Positions 34,753 to 43,273 are shown, numbered from the stretch's first letter. The stretch: 64,000 bases of DNA from Pseudoclavibacter sp. AY1F1 (GCF_002931075.1 NZ_PSTQ01000002.1:124001-188000), one strand, 5' to 3'. Notes: a model not told the origin generated them from the letters alone. Program-made: numbers and translations.

Positions 34753-35906
34753 TTCGAACCTGCCTGCTCCGCCAGCGACACGCGGCGGCCCGAGGCGTTC
34801 GACTCGAGGGCTGCCTCCGCGAGCAGCATGCCCGCAGCTCCCGAGCGGAAGTCGTAGTCGTGCTTCCCGTCGTCGAGCACGTAGCGGAGGAACTCGATCC
34901 ACTGCAGCTTGAAGCCGTTGTCGACGGCGTCGTTCTGGGGCACCTCGATCCAGTCGGCCGAGTAGTCGTGCTCGTCGCGCAGGTCGGGGTTCCAGGTGGG
35001 CTTCGGCGTGACGTTGCGGGGCTGGACCTTCGCGCCGAACAGGCCGACGACGGCGCTGCCGTGCGTGCCGTCGACGTGGATCTCGACGAGCTCGTCGCGG
35101 TTGACGCGGACGGTCCAGCTGGAGTTGAACTGCACGATCGGGCCATCCGCGAGGTCGAAGATCGCGTAGGCCGCGTCGTCGGCAGTCGCCGTATACCGCT
35201 TTCCCGCCTCGTCGACGCGCTCCGGGATGTGCGTGCGCGTCTCGGCGTAGACCGAGGAGATCTCGCCGAAGAGGTTCTCGATGACGTAGTTCCAGTGCGG
35301 GAACATGTCGACGACGATGCCGCCGCCGTCCTCGGCGCGGTAGTTCCAGCTCGGGCGTTGCGCCTGCTGCCAGTCGCCCTCGAAGACCCAGTAGCCGAAC
35401 TCCCCGCGTACCGAGAGGATCTCTCCGAAGAAGCCGCTCTCGATGAGACGGCGCAGCTTGATCAGTCCCGGCAGGTAGAGCTTGTCGTGCACGACCCCGT
35501 TCTTGACCCCGGCGGCCTCGGCCTCTTCCGCGAGGGCCAGCGCATCCGCGTAGCTCTCGGCGGTGGGCTTCTCCGTGTAGATGGCCTTGCCTGCCGCGAT
35601 GGCCTTTCGGATCGCCGGGACGCGCAGGCGCGTGATGAGCGCGTCGAAGTAGACGGGGAAGTCCTCGTCGGCGAGCGCCACGTCGAGGTCGGTCGTGTAC
35701 TTCTCGATCTCGTGCTTCGCGGCGAGCTCGCGGAGGCGCTCCTCGTTGCGCGCCACCAGGTAGAGCTCGATCGGGCGGCGCGTGCCGTCGGAAAGCGGAA
35801 TCCCACCTTCGTCGCGCAGGGCGAGCAACGAGCGAACGAGGTGCTGGCGGTAACCCATGCGCCCCGTCGCGCCGTTGACGATGATCCCGAGCTTGTCCGT
35901 GGTCAT
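34749..35906 (-). CDS. Gfo/Idh/MocA family oxidoreductase
   Basis: NAD(P)-dependent sugar dehydrogenase of 385 aa. The Rossmann start is GIIVNGATGRMGYRQHLVRS, the catalytic EKP motif occurs as AIYTEKPTAESYADAL and the second-domain histidine region is GGIVVDMFPHWNYVIENLFG. Family enzymes oxidise sugars, inositols or their acids. The start at 35906 has GAGAGG six bases away, better than the ATG two codons earlier. It is first in the operon, followed by DUF993 and the isomerase, each with four-base overlaps. A LacI-type palindrome lies about 50 bp upstream, so repression by the neighbouring LacI is likely. Confidence 0.9.
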   Translation of the reverse strand: MTTDKLGIIVNGATGRMGYRQHLVRSLLALRDEGGIPLSDGTRRPIELYLVARNEERLRELAAKHEIEKYTTDLDVALADEDFPVYFDALITRLRVPAIRKAIAAGKAIYTEKPTAESYADALALAEEAEAAGVKNGVVHDKLYLPGLIKLRRLIESGFFGEILSVRGEFGYWVFEGDWQQAQRPSWNYRAEDGGGIVVDMFPHWNYVIENLFGEISSVYAETRTHIPERVDEAGKRYTATADDAAYAIFDLADGPIVQFNSSWTVRVNRDELVEIHVDGTHGSAVVGLFGAKVQPRNVTPKPTWNPDLRDEHDYSADWIEVPQNDAVDNGFKLQWIEFLRYVLDDGKHDYDFRSGAAGMLLAEAALESNASGRRVSLAEQAGSK

Positions 35907-35955
35907 ATCCATCCTCTCGTCTGCGCCTCGGCTTTGAGGCTTCGATCAGCGTATG

Positions 35956-35969
35956 GGAAAGCGCTTACC
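35956..35969. promoter_or_regulatory. LacI-type operator upstream of the Gfo/Idh operon
   Basis: GGAAAGCGCTTACC has a perfect AAGCGCTT core with matching outer GG/CC. It is 50 bp upstream of the dehydrogenase start and has the form typical of LacI/GalR sites with a central CG. Confidence 0.7.
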
Positions 35970-36042
35970 GAAACAAGCGTGAGAAAGAAACGGATGCGGT
36001 GGGCTGACCGGCTGTGTGCGGCCGATTCGGTCGCTGGGTCGG

Positions 36043-37080
36043 TCAGCTCCGCTGCGGGGTGCTCTCGCGAATGACGACGGCCGTGTTCACGGGGAGCACG
36101 ACGGGGCCGTCCTTGCCGCGCTCGGCGAGGGCGAGGCGCACTGCGCGGTAACCCATGTCGCTCAGCGGCGCGACGACGGTCGTGAGCGGCGGGGTGACGT
36201 CGCGGACAAGAGCGATGTCGTCGAAGCCCGCGACCGACACATCGCGGCCTGGCTCCTTGCCGAGGTCCCTGAGCGCGGTGAGGACGCCGGTCGCCATGAG
36301 GTCGCTTGTCGCGAAGATCGTGTCGGTGGCCGGGAACCTGGAGAGGAGTGTGCGCAGCGCCTCGTAGCCGCCGTCCCGCGTGAACGCGGTCGAGATGACG
36401 GCGTCGTCCCGGACGCTGAGGCCCGACTCGGCGAGCCCCGCGCGGAACCCCTCGACTCGATCGCGGTTCGTGAGGAGGTCGAGGGGGCCAGTGATGACGC
36501 CGAATTCGCGACCGCCCTGATGGACGAGCTGGCGCGCGAGTTCCTGCGCGCCGTCGCGGTTGCGCAGCTCGACGACGTCGAACGGGGATGGTGCCTGGGC
36601 GACGAGGACAACTCGCCCGCCGGAGGCGTCGTACGCGATCAGGTGCTCCTCGAGGGCCGCCTGCTGGGGGTCGTCGAGTCTGCGGGACCCGGTAAGGATA
36701 ATGGCGCGGGGCCGCTGCCCGCGGAGCGTGCGCACGATCTCCAGCTCGCTCGTGACGCTGCGCTCGGCGGCGGCGATGGTCACGATCAGGTTCGCTTCCT
36801 CGGCGCCGCGCATGACGCCGGCGGCGATGGCGCTGAAGTAGGGGTCGGCGATGTCGCTCACGACAACCGCGATGGTCGAGGATGCGCCCCTCGCGACGGC
36901 CTGCGCACTGAGGTTCGGCGAGTAGCCGAGTCGGTCGGCGGTCTCTTGGACGCGCTTCTTGATCTCCTCGTTCACACGCCTGCCCGCGCTGCCGTTGATG
37001 GCCCTCGAGGCGGTGGCGATCGAGACGCCAGCGGCTTTCGCGACCTCGCCGAGCGTGACGTGGTTTCCGTGTCGACTCAC
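36043..37080 (-). CDS. LacI family transcriptional regulator
   Basis: Regulator of 345 aa. The N-terminal HTH and hinge read VTLGEVAKAAGVSIATASRA and NLSAQAVARGASSTIAV; the periplasmic-binding-like core includes VVVSDIADPYFSAIAAGVM, GQRPRAIILTGSR and VAGFDDIALVRDVTPPLTTV. The GTG start lies 57 bp from a LacI-type palindrome shared with the divergent glycerate kinase gene, and a similar site precedes the Gfo/Idh operon. It therefore probably represses all three units until a sugar or sugar acid binds. Confidence 0.92.
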   Translation of the reverse strand: MSRHGNHVTLGEVAKAAGVSIATASRAINGSAGRRVNEEIKKRVQETADRLGYSPNLSAQAVARGASSTIAVVVSDIADPYFSAIAAGVMRGAEEANLIVTIAAAERSVTSELEIVRTLRGQRPRAIILTGSRRLDDPQQAALEEHLIAYDASGGRVVLVAQAPSPFDVVELRNRDGAQELARQLVHQGGREFGVITGPLDLLTNRDRVEGFRAGLAESGLSVRDDAVISTAFTRDGGYEALRTLLSRFPATDTIFATSDLMATGVLTALRDLGKEPGRDVSVAGFDDIALVRDVTPPLTTVVAPLSDMGYRAVRLALAERGKDGPVVLPVNTAVVIRESTPQRS

Positions 37081-37136
37081 GTGGTTCCTCCCCTGCGCGC
37101 GGCCCGGCGTGCCACCCTGACGTTCCCGAGCCTAGC

Positions 37137-37150
37137 GGGAAACGTTTTCC
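37137..37150. promoter_or_regulatory. LacI-type operator between lacI and glycerate kinase
   Basis: GGGAAACGTTTTCC is a near-palindrome with an AAACGTTT core and outer GG/CC, one mismatched pair. It resembles the site before the Gfo/Idh operon and sits in the 100-bp divergent promoter region. Confidence 0.7.
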
Positions 37151-37180
37151 AGAATTGTCCCGGGTCGGTAGGTTGGTGGC

Positions 37181-38329
37181 ATGCAACGCCGCACCGTCAT
37201 CGCACCCGATTCGTTCAAGGGCACCGCTTCGGCGGCCGAGGTCGCGGCGGCGATCAGGCGGGGGTGGCTGCGCGCCAGGCCCGACGACGATTGCGTCGAG
37301 GTGCCGATGGCCGACGGCGGCGAGGGTACAACCGCGGCGATTGCAGGATCCGTTCCCGGCGCTCGGGTTGTCGTCGTGCCCGTCGAGGGGCCGATTGGTG
37401 CCCCGGTGGATGCGGAGCTCGTGGAACTGCCGGACGGCACCTGGGTGGTCGAGCTCGCCGAGACCAGCGGAATCGCGCTCCTGGACGCTGTTGACCACGA
37501 CTCGTGCTTCCGCGCCTCGACGGTTGGGCTCGGGCAGGCCATCCGCTACGCGGCGGAGCACGGCGCTCGGCGCGTGCTGGTCGGCTTGGGGAGCAGCGCA
37601 TCCACGGATGGCGGCGCGGGGATGCTGACGGCGCTCGGCGTCCGGTTCCTGGACGCCAACGGCGCCGAGGTCCCGCTCGGCAACGGCGGACTGCACTCGT
37701 TGGAGAGTGTTGACCTCTCCGGGCTGGTTCCGCTTCCCGCCGACGGTTTCGTCGCGCTGACCGACGTCGTGAATCCGCTGTTCGGGGCGCTTGGTGCCGC
37801 TGCTGTCTTCGGCCCGCAGAAGGGTGCGTCACCCGAGGATGTTGTTGTGCTCGATGCCGGGCTGGCCCGCCTCACCCAGGTGCTCGAGAGGTCACCCGAG
37901 GCGAGCGGCGACGTGCTCGCCCTCGCCGCGGAAGCGGGTTCCGGCGCGGCGGGTGGCACGGGGTTCGGGTTGCTCGCCATCGGCGCGGAGATCTCCGCGG
38001 GTGCCGTGGCCGTCGCCGAGGCGGTCGGCCTGCGCGAACTCCTCCGCGGGGCGGACCTCGTCATCACGGGAGAGGGCAGTTTTGACGCGCAGTCTGAGGC
38101 AGGGAAGGTTCCGTCGCTCGTGCGCAAGCTCGCACTTGAGGAGGGGGCGCGGTTCGGCGTCATCGCGGGTCGGATCGGCCTCGGGAGCGAGGAGCGTCAG
38201 GCGCTCGCGGCGGGAGGGGTGAGCATCCTGTCGCTGTCCGAGCTCGCGGGGTCGGGGCAGCGTGCAATGGACGAGACGCTCGAATGGCTTGAGGTCGCGG
38301 GTGAGCGGATGGCGGCGGAGCTCGCCTAG
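37181..38329 (+). CDS. glxK: Glycerate kinase (GlxK type)
   Basis: Protein of 382 aa, the usual length for the GK1 glycerate kinase family. Diagnostic stretches are VIAPDSFKGTASAAEVAAAI at the N-terminus, VPMADGGEGTTAA, GLGSSASTDGGAGML and FVALTDVVNPLFG, ending with ADLVITGEGSFDAQSEAGK. It phosphorylates D-glycerate with ATP, feeding lower glycolysis. Divergent from lacI with a shared operator, so glycerate or tartronate-semialdehyde is a probable end product of the neighbouring isomerase/DUF993/dehydrogenase operon. Confidence 0.93.
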   Translation: MQRRTVIAPDSFKGTASAAEVAAAIRRGWLRARPDDDCVEVPMADGGEGTTAAIAGSVPGARVVVVPVEGPIGAPVDAELVELPDGTWVVELAETSGIALLDAVDHDSCFRASTVGLGQAIRYAAEHGARRVLVGLGSSASTDGGAGMLTALGVRFLDANGAEVPLGNGGLHSLESVDLSGLVPLPADGFVALTDVVNPLFGALGAAAVFGPQKGASPEDVVVLDAGLARLTQVLERSPEASGDVLALAAEAGSGAAGGTGFGLLAIGAEISAGAVAVAEAVGLRELLRGADLVITGEGSFDAQSEAGKVPSLVRKLALEEGARFGVIAGRIGLGSEERQALAAGGVSILSLSELAGSGQRAMDETLEWLEVAGERMAAELA

Positions 38330-38382
38330 CGGGCTCAGAAGTTCGCGCGCTTCGGCGCTTCGCAACTTCGCGACTTCGTGAC

Positions 38383-38898
38383 TCAGATGTCGAGGCCACG
38401 CGCCGAGATCGCGCGCTCGACCTCGGCGACGATCCCGGGGTCGCGTGCCACGATGCGCACCTCGTCGGCGTGCGTGCCCGAGCGTGCGATGGTGTCGACC
38501 GCGGCGGCGATCGCGTCGTCGAGCGGCCACGCGTAGATGCCGGCGCTGACGAGCGGGAACGCGACCGAGGTGGCGTCGAGCTCATCGGCGATCTCCAGGG
38601 CACGCCGATAGCAGGATGTGAGGAGCGAGCGGTCGCGCTGCCCAGAGTCGTAGTCGGGCCCCACCGTGTGGATTACCCACCGGGCGACCAGCTCGCCGGC
38701 GGTCGTGTACCCGGCGTCTCCGGTCGCGAGCCCGTCGGGGAACCTCGCGATGCAGTCGCGCAGCACCGCGGGCCCACCCGCGCGGTGGATGGCGCCGTCG
38801 ACGCCACCGCCCCCGCGCATGCCGTTGTTGGCCGCGTTCACGACCGCGTCCACGTTCTGCTCAGTGATGTCGCCGAGAACTGCCACGATGCGCGTCAT
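38383..38898 (-). CDS. Macro domain protein, O-acetyl-ADP-ribose deacetylase-like
   Basis: Single macro domain of 171 aa. It starts VAVLGDITEQNVDAVVNAAN, followed by NGMRGGGGVDGAIHRAGG, the YTTAGELVARWVIHTVGPDY strand and FPLVSAGIYAWPLDDAI. The Asn-Asn-Gly and Gly-rich loops bind ADP-ribose. Relatives of YmdB/MacroD type hydrolyse O-acetyl-ADP-ribose or mono-ADP-ribosyl-Asp/Glu. Preferred ATG after non-coding sequence. It lies directly downstream of the fic gene on the same strand (gap about 50 bp), so the two may be co-transcribed. Confidence 0.92.
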   Translation of the reverse strand: MTRIVAVLGDITEQNVDAVVNAANNGMRGGGGVDGAIHRAGGPAVLRDCIARFPDGLATGDAGYTTAGELVARWVIHTVGPDYDSGQRDRSLLTSCYRRALEIADELDATSVAFPLVSAGIYAWPLDDAIAAAVDTIARSGTHADEVRIVARDPGIVAEVERAISARGLDI

Positions 38899-38951
38899 GA
38901 AGGCAGTCTCTCGCAGCGGCGTCAACGGATCCGGTGAATGCGGCGCTGAGA

Positions 38952-40196
38952 TCAACGACGGGCACGTCGGGTGCCCGCCGCGAAGTCCTCCAGGGCGTCG
39001 AGGATCGCCGAATGCTGCCACACCTTCCCTCGGCGCCTGCCGGTCTGCTCCGTGAGGACGCCGCGTTCCGTCAGCAGAGACAGCGCGCGATTCGCGGTCA
39101 CGGCATCGACGGCGAGGGCACGCTGCACGAAGGCCGAATCGACGATCGGCTGACCGATCAGCAACGGCAGCAGTCGCAACCCGGTCGCCTGACGGCGCAC
39201 GCCCGCGAGGAGCTCACGCGATTCGTCGAACGCCGAGCGCAGTGCATCCACGAGATCCCCACCAGCTGCTGCCGCGAACCTCGCAGCCCCCGCGAAGGTG
39301 CGCACGATCGGCTCGGCGTCCCCGGCCCTAAAAGCACCGAGGGCATCGAAATAGCGATCGAGGTCGGTCAGCAGCCCAGCGGAAAGCGGCACGGTGGTCT
39401 GCGAGGCGAAGCCGCTGGCGCGCAGCATGACCTGCACGAGGGCGCGGCCCGTTCGTCCGTTGCCATCGACGAACGGATGGATCGTCTCGAATTGCGCGTG
39501 CGCGACGGCGATCTGCAGCAAGGCGGGCAGGTCAACGCGGTTGGCGAACGTGAGCAGGTCGTCGAGCGCTGAAGGGACGAGCTCGGATTGGGGTGCCACG
39601 AAGTCGGCCTCCCGCGGGCCGGCGTTTCCCTTCCCTATCCAGACGAGTTCCCTGCGAAGCCCGCCGGCATGCTCCTCCATTCCGCGCTGGTGCGTGAGCA
39701 GCTCGCGGTGCATCGTCAGGATCGCGTCGACGGACAGGCGCTCCGTCAGGGCGACCGCCGCCTCCATTGCGCGGACGTTTCCGAGGACCGTCTGTGAATT
39801 CGGGGAGGCTCCGGCACCGATCTCTGCCAGCGCAAGCTGCTTCGCGCTCACCGTCAGGTTCTCGATCTGCGAACTGGATGCGCTCTCCGTGCGCAGCAGG
39901 ATCGCCGACATCGGGCCGAGGGTGGCGTTCTCCATGCCAAGGGCGAGCGAGGCGTGTCGATCGAAGTCGCTTAAGGCTCGCGTTGCATCCTCGAGGTCGG
40001 CCCCGAGCTCGCTCGTGAGCGTGGGTGACCAGGCTGCGAGCTGTGCCGGTATTGCCGACGAGTACGTGCCTGTCTGTCGTCTCACCTCGGAACGGGAAAA
40101 CAAGCGGGGGTCGGATGGGCGCCAACTGTGGAGTGCCGCGCCGACTGCTGACACGGCGATCCCCGGCACGGTCGCCGTGTCCTCCTGTGTCGCCAT
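38952..40196 (-). CDS. Fic family protein with C-terminal winged helix
   Basis: AMPylator-like protein of 414 aa. The core motif is HPFVDGNGRTGR with catalytic His240. The preceding inhibitory helix has SSSQIENL, placing an autoinhibitory Glu112 in the S..xE(G/N) pattern, so it is a class II Fic. The C-terminus (VDAVTANRALSLLTERGVLT) is a winged-helix-like DNA-binding domain. Fic proteins transfer AMP to target hydroxyls; this architecture is often self-regulated. A large inverted repeat just upstream of the ATG is a good candidate for its own binding site. Confidence 0.92.
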   Translation of the reverse strand: MATQEDTATVPGIAVSAVGAALHSWRPSDPRLFSRSEVRRQTGTYSSAIPAQLAAWSPTLTSELGADLEDATRALSDFDRHASLALGMENATLGPMSAILLRTESASSSQIENLTVSAKQLALAEIGAGASPNSQTVLGNVRAMEAAVALTERLSVDAILTMHRELLTHQRGMEEHAGGLRRELVWIGKGNAGPREADFVAPQSELVPSALDDLLTFANRVDLPALLQIAVAHAQFETIHPFVDGNGRTGRALVQVMLRASGFASQTTVPLSAGLLTDLDRYFDALGAFRAGDAEPIVRTFAGAARFAAAAGGDLVDALRSAFDESRELLAGVRRQATGLRLLPLLIGQPIVDSAFVQRALAVDAVTANRALSLLTERGVLTEQTGRRRGKVWQHSAILDALEDFAAGTRRARR

Positions 40197-40205
40197 GTCT
40201 CCATG

Positions 40206-40237
40206 TTAGTAACACTTATGCCGAGAAGTGTTACTAA
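40206..40237. promoter_or_regulatory. 32-bp inverted repeat in fic promoter
   Basis: TTAGTAACACTT-N8-AAGTGTTACTAA has perfect 12-bp arms, starting 9 bp before the fic start. Each arm is itself nearly palindromic (AGTAACACT), suggesting binding of two dimers or a tetramer. No other AT-rich element like this is seen nearby. Confidence 0.75.
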
Positions 40238-40395
40238 GGAACAATCATCCTGACATCATCGCCGACGCGCAGTGTCGCGCTCGCAACACGCTGAGCCCTT
40301 CCCGTGCCGCGAAACGCTCGCACCGCGACACCCGCGGCCACTACTGTGACCAGCAGAGCCGAACACTTCCCCCGCGCTGATCGGAGCCTCCCGTG

Positions 40396-42018
40396 ATGAT
40401 TCAACAGCTGTGGATGCAGGACATCGATCCCTTCGGGAACCCGTGGCTCTCGGCGCTCGTCGCCGTGATCCCCATCGCGATCTTCCTCATCTGCCTCACG
40501 GCGCTGAAGATGAAGGGAATCCTCGCGGCCGGCATCGCCGTCGTCGCCGAGATCATCGTCGCCCTCGTGGCGTTCGGGATGCCCGCCACGGCCGTCGCCG
40601 GATCCGGCTTCCTCGGCATCCTCACGGCCATCTGGCCCATCGCGTACATCATCGTCATGGCCGTGTGGCTGTACCGCCTCGCCGTCGCCAGCGGCCGTTT
40701 CGACGTGATCCGCGCATCCATTTCCGGCATCTCACCTGACCAGCGCATCCAGGTGCTGCTCATCAGCTTCGCCTTCGGCGCCTTCCTCGAGGGTGCCGCC
40801 GGCTTCGGCGTGCCCATCGCCATTTGCGCTGCCTTGCTCGTGCAGCTCGGCTTCAAGCCCGTGAAGGCAGCCATGCTGTCGCTCGTCGCCAACGTTGCGG
40901 CGGGCGCCTATGGGGCCATCGGCATCCCCGTCATCGTGGGCGCGCAGGTCGCAGGCGTCGAAGTGCTCGAAATGTCACGCATGATGATGCTGCTCCTGCA
41001 GCCGCTGACATTCCTCGTGCCGTTCCTGCTTGTCGTCATCCTCGACGGCTGGCGCGGCCTCCGCGAGACCTGGCCGGCCACACTCGTCGTGAGCATCGTC
41101 TTCAGCGGAGTGCAAGCGTCGGTCCTCTGGTTCCTCGGCCCAGAGCTCGCCGACCTCGGCTCCGGCCTCGCCGCCATGCTCGCCCTCTTCGCCTTCGGCC
41201 GCGTGTGGCAGCCGAAGCACATCTTCCGCGAGGGTGGGGGAGAGGCGCCGGCCGTCGAACGCCACAGCGTGCGCGAGATCGCCGTCGCCTGGAGCCCCTT
41301 CTACATCCTCACCGGTCTCATCCTCGTGTGGAGCATCCCCGCCTTCAAGCAGCTCTTCGCCGCCGACGGGCCGCTCGCAGCCGCCGTCGTCAAGTTCCCC
41401 ATCCCAGGTCTCACGGGGCAGATCACCCTCCCGAGCGGCGACCCCGTCGCCAGCACCTGGGACTTCGCGCCCATCAGCGCAACCGGCACGGCGATCCTGC
41501 TCGCCGTCATCGTGTCGTTCCTCACGACACCGAGCCTCAAGGCCGCCGATCTCTGGGGGCAGCTCGTCGCGACCTTCCGCGAACTCTGGCAGGCGCTTGT
41601 GCTGATCGCGCTCATTCTCGTGCTCGCGAACATCGCCAACTACTCGGGCGGCTCCGCCAGCATCGGCAGCGCGCTCGCCGCCGTCGGGCCTGTCTTCCCG
41701 CTGCTCGCCCCCATCATCGGCTGGCTGGGCGTGTTCCTCACGGGCTCGGTGGTCAACAACAACACCCTCTTCGGGCCATTGCAGGTCGCGACCGCTGGCC
41801 GTATCGGCGTCTCACCCGAGTTGCTTGTTGCCGCCAACACAGCTGGCGGTACGACGGCCAAGGTGATCTCGCCGCAGTCCATCGCGATCGCCGCGGGCGC
41901 GGTTGGGCTCTCGGGACGCGAGGGCGAGATCCTCCGCACTTCCATCGGCTACAGCCTCGGGATGCTCGCCTTTATCTGTGTGTGGAGCTACACGCTCTCG
42001 GTGCTCCTGCCCGGGTAG
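40396..42018 (+). CDS. lldP: L-lactate permease
   Basis: Integral membrane protein of 540 aa with about 13 helices. Characteristic LldP stretches are GAFLEGAAGFGVPIAICAAL, LVANVAAGAYGAIGIPVIVG, TGSVVNNNTLFGPLQVATAG and TAKVISPQSIAIAAGAVGL. It imports L- or D-lactate and glycolate with protons. A GTG one codon before the ATG could also start translation; GGAG lies 9 bases upstream. No lactate dehydrogenase gene is adjacent. It is followed directly by the repeat region. Confidence 0.93.
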   Translation: MIQQLWMQDIDPFGNPWLSALVAVIPIAIFLICLTALKMKGILAAGIAVVAEIIVALVAFGMPATAVAGSGFLGILTAIWPIAYIIVMAVWLYRLAVASGRFDVIRASISGISPDQRIQVLLISFAFGAFLEGAAGFGVPIAICAALLVQLGFKPVKAAMLSLVANVAAGAYGAIGIPVIVGAQVAGVEVLEMSRMMMLLLQPLTFLVPFLLVVILDGWRGLRETWPATLVVSIVFSGVQASVLWFLGPELADLGSGLAAMLALFAFGRVWQPKHIFREGGGEAPAVERHSVREIAVAWSPFYILTGLILVWSIPAFKQLFAADGPLAAAVVKFPIPGLTGQITLPSGDPVASTWDFAPISATGTAILLAVIVSFLTTPSLKAADLWGQLVATFRELWQALVLIALILVLANIANYSGGSASIGSALAAVGPVFPLLAPIIGWLGVFLTGSVVNNNTLFGPLQVATAGRIGVSPELLVAANTAGGTTAKVISPQSIAIAAGAVGLSGREGEILRTSIGYSLGMLAFICVWSYTLSVLLPG

Positions 42019-42035
42019 GCGCAGCATCCGCAGAT

Positions 42036-42160
42036 CGCCGCTGCCGCCGCTGCCGTTGCTGCTGCCGCCGTTGCTGCTGCCGCCGTTGCTGCTGCCGCCG
42101 CTGCCGCTGCCGCCGCTGCCGCCGCTGCCGCCGCTGCCGCCGCTGCCGCCGCTGCCGCGC
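42036..42160 (+). repeat. GCC/GCT trinucleotide tract
   Basis: About 125 bp of almost pure GCC, GCT and GTT triplets, mainly as 9-mers GCTGCCGCC and GTTGCTGCTGCC. It starts about 17 bp after the lldP stop and ends just before the hairpin elements. It is not coding by any signal. Such tracts can change length by slippage. Confidence 0.9.
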
Positions 42161-42186
42161 CGCGCTCCGCCCGCTCCAAGGGCGCA

Positions 42187-42838
42187 GAGTTGTGGCGTTG
42201 TGCTGTTCGGGATGCAGGCAACAGCGCTCTGCCACAACTCTGTGCCCGCGAGCCGCCTGCGTGGCGCACGCGCCACCCGCATCCGCTGCTGGCCGGGTGC
42301 TTCGGGCCACAGGATTGTGGCGTTGTGCTGTTCGGGATGCGCGGAACAGCGTTCTGCCACAACTCTGTGCCTGCGAGCCGCCCGCGAGCCGCCTGCGAGC
42401 CGCCTGCGTGGCGCTCGCGCCACCCGCATCCGCTGCTGGCCGGGTGCTTCGGGCCACAGGATTGTGGCGTTGTGCTGTTCGGGATGCGGGCAACAGCGTT
42501 CTGCCACAACTCTGTGCCCGCGAGCCGCGCGCGAGCCGCCCGCGAGCCGCCCGCGAGCCGCCTGCGTGGTGCACGCGCCACCCGCATCCGCTGCTGGCCG
42601 GGTGCTTCGGGCCACAGGATTGTGGCGTTGTGCGGTTCCGGATGCGCGGAACAGCGTTTTGCCACAACTCTGTGCCTGCGAGCCGCCCGCGAGCCGCGCG
42701 CGAGCCGCCCGCGAGCCGCCCGCGAGCCGCCTGCGTGGCGCACGCGCCACCCGCATCCGCTGCTGGCCGGGTGCTTCGGGCCACAGGATTGTGGCGTTGT
42801 GCGGTTCCGGATGCGGGCAACAGCGTTTTGCCACAACT
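42187..42838 (+). repeat. Five copies of a hairpin-forming intergenic element
   Basis: A unit with arms TTGTGGC...GCCACAA and inner pair TGTT/AACA recurs at about 42190, 42315, 42462, 42620 and 42789. Within each unit TTGTGGCGTTGTG begins and GCCACAACTCTGTGCC ends a 48-50 bp fold. Between units are tandem decamers GAGCCGCCYG in variable number (so spacing is 125, 147, 158 and 169 bp), then TGCGTGGCGCACGCGCCAC, itself a small hairpin, then a conserved GCATCCGCTGCTGGCCGGG block. The array fills the gap between the convergent lldP and VOC genes. It resembles no CRISPR, integron or IS terminus. A role in transcription termination or mobile REP-like behaviour is possible. Confidence 0.9.
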
Positions 42839-42874
42839 CTGTGCCCGCGAGCCGCCTGCGCCTAGCAGTCGCAG

Positions 42875-43273
42875 CTACTTCGAGACGAAGAACTCCAGCG
42901 CGATCTGGTCGGGGTCCTTGAAACTGAGCGCGTAGCCGTACGGGGCCTCGACGATGCCGCTGTGCTCGATGCCGTGCTCGCTCAGGTGCCGGGCCCACGC
43001 GTCGAGCTCGTCGCGGCTCTCGACCGAGAGACCGATGTGGTCGAGCCCGGGCGAGAACGGCGAGAACGACTCCGAAGTGTCATCGCCCCGGTCGTGCTGC
43101 GTGAGACCCAGGTTCGTGCCTCCCGGCAACGCGAACAGCTTGCGGTGCAGCTGCTCGCCGTCGATCTCGGTCGCCGGCTCGAAGCCGAAGACCTGCTCGT
43201 AGAAGGCGACGCTCGAGTCGAGGTCGCGCACGGTCACTGCGAGGTGATGGATGTTCGTGAATGTGGGCATCAT
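42875..43273 (-). CDS. VOC family (glyoxalase-like) protein
   Basis: Vicinal-oxygen-chelate fold protein of 132 aa. It starts INTERNAL-like HHLAVTVRDLDSSVAFYEQV, has the middle GLDHIGLSVESRDELDAW and ends YGYALSFKDPDQIALEFFVS. The metal ligands are probably His in HHLAV, His in GLDHIG and Glu in ALEFF. Members include glyoxalase I, dioxygenases and fosfomycin-type resistance enzymes; the substrate here is unknown. Two consecutive ATG codons are possible starts. It is flanked by repeat arrays on both sides. Confidence 0.88.
   Translation of the reverse strand: MMPTFTNIHHLAVTVRDLDSSVAFYEQVFGFEPATEIDGEQLHRKLFALPGGTNLGLTQHDRGDDTSESFSPFSPGLDHIGLSVESRDELDAWARHLSEHGIEHSGIVEAPYGYALSFKDPDQIALEFFVSK

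Noticed and set aside
38338-38369. Terminator after glycerate kinase
   Set aside because: GAAGTTCGCG and CGCAACTTC pair only imperfectly and the fold is weak, so it was not listed as a feature.
42187-42838. CRISPR-like array of five repeats
   Set aside because: The repeats carry variable inner bases, and the spacers are themselves repetitive (GAGCCGCC decamers and a constant block) instead of unique. No cas gene is present.
42187-42838. Integron attC-site array
   Set aside because: The arms do not contain GTTRRRY core sites, there are no cassette genes between units, and no integrase is nearby.
40824-42935. Long plus-strand open frame of about 700 codons
   Set aside because: It is an Arg/His-rich out-of-frame reading of the lactate permease that continues through the repeats; it has no start signal or family likeness.
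41988-42998. Minus-strand open frames through the repeat array
   Set aside because: They encode only the repeated AGGSRAARG-type peptides and polyalanine, in several frames at once, as expected from stop-free GC repeats.
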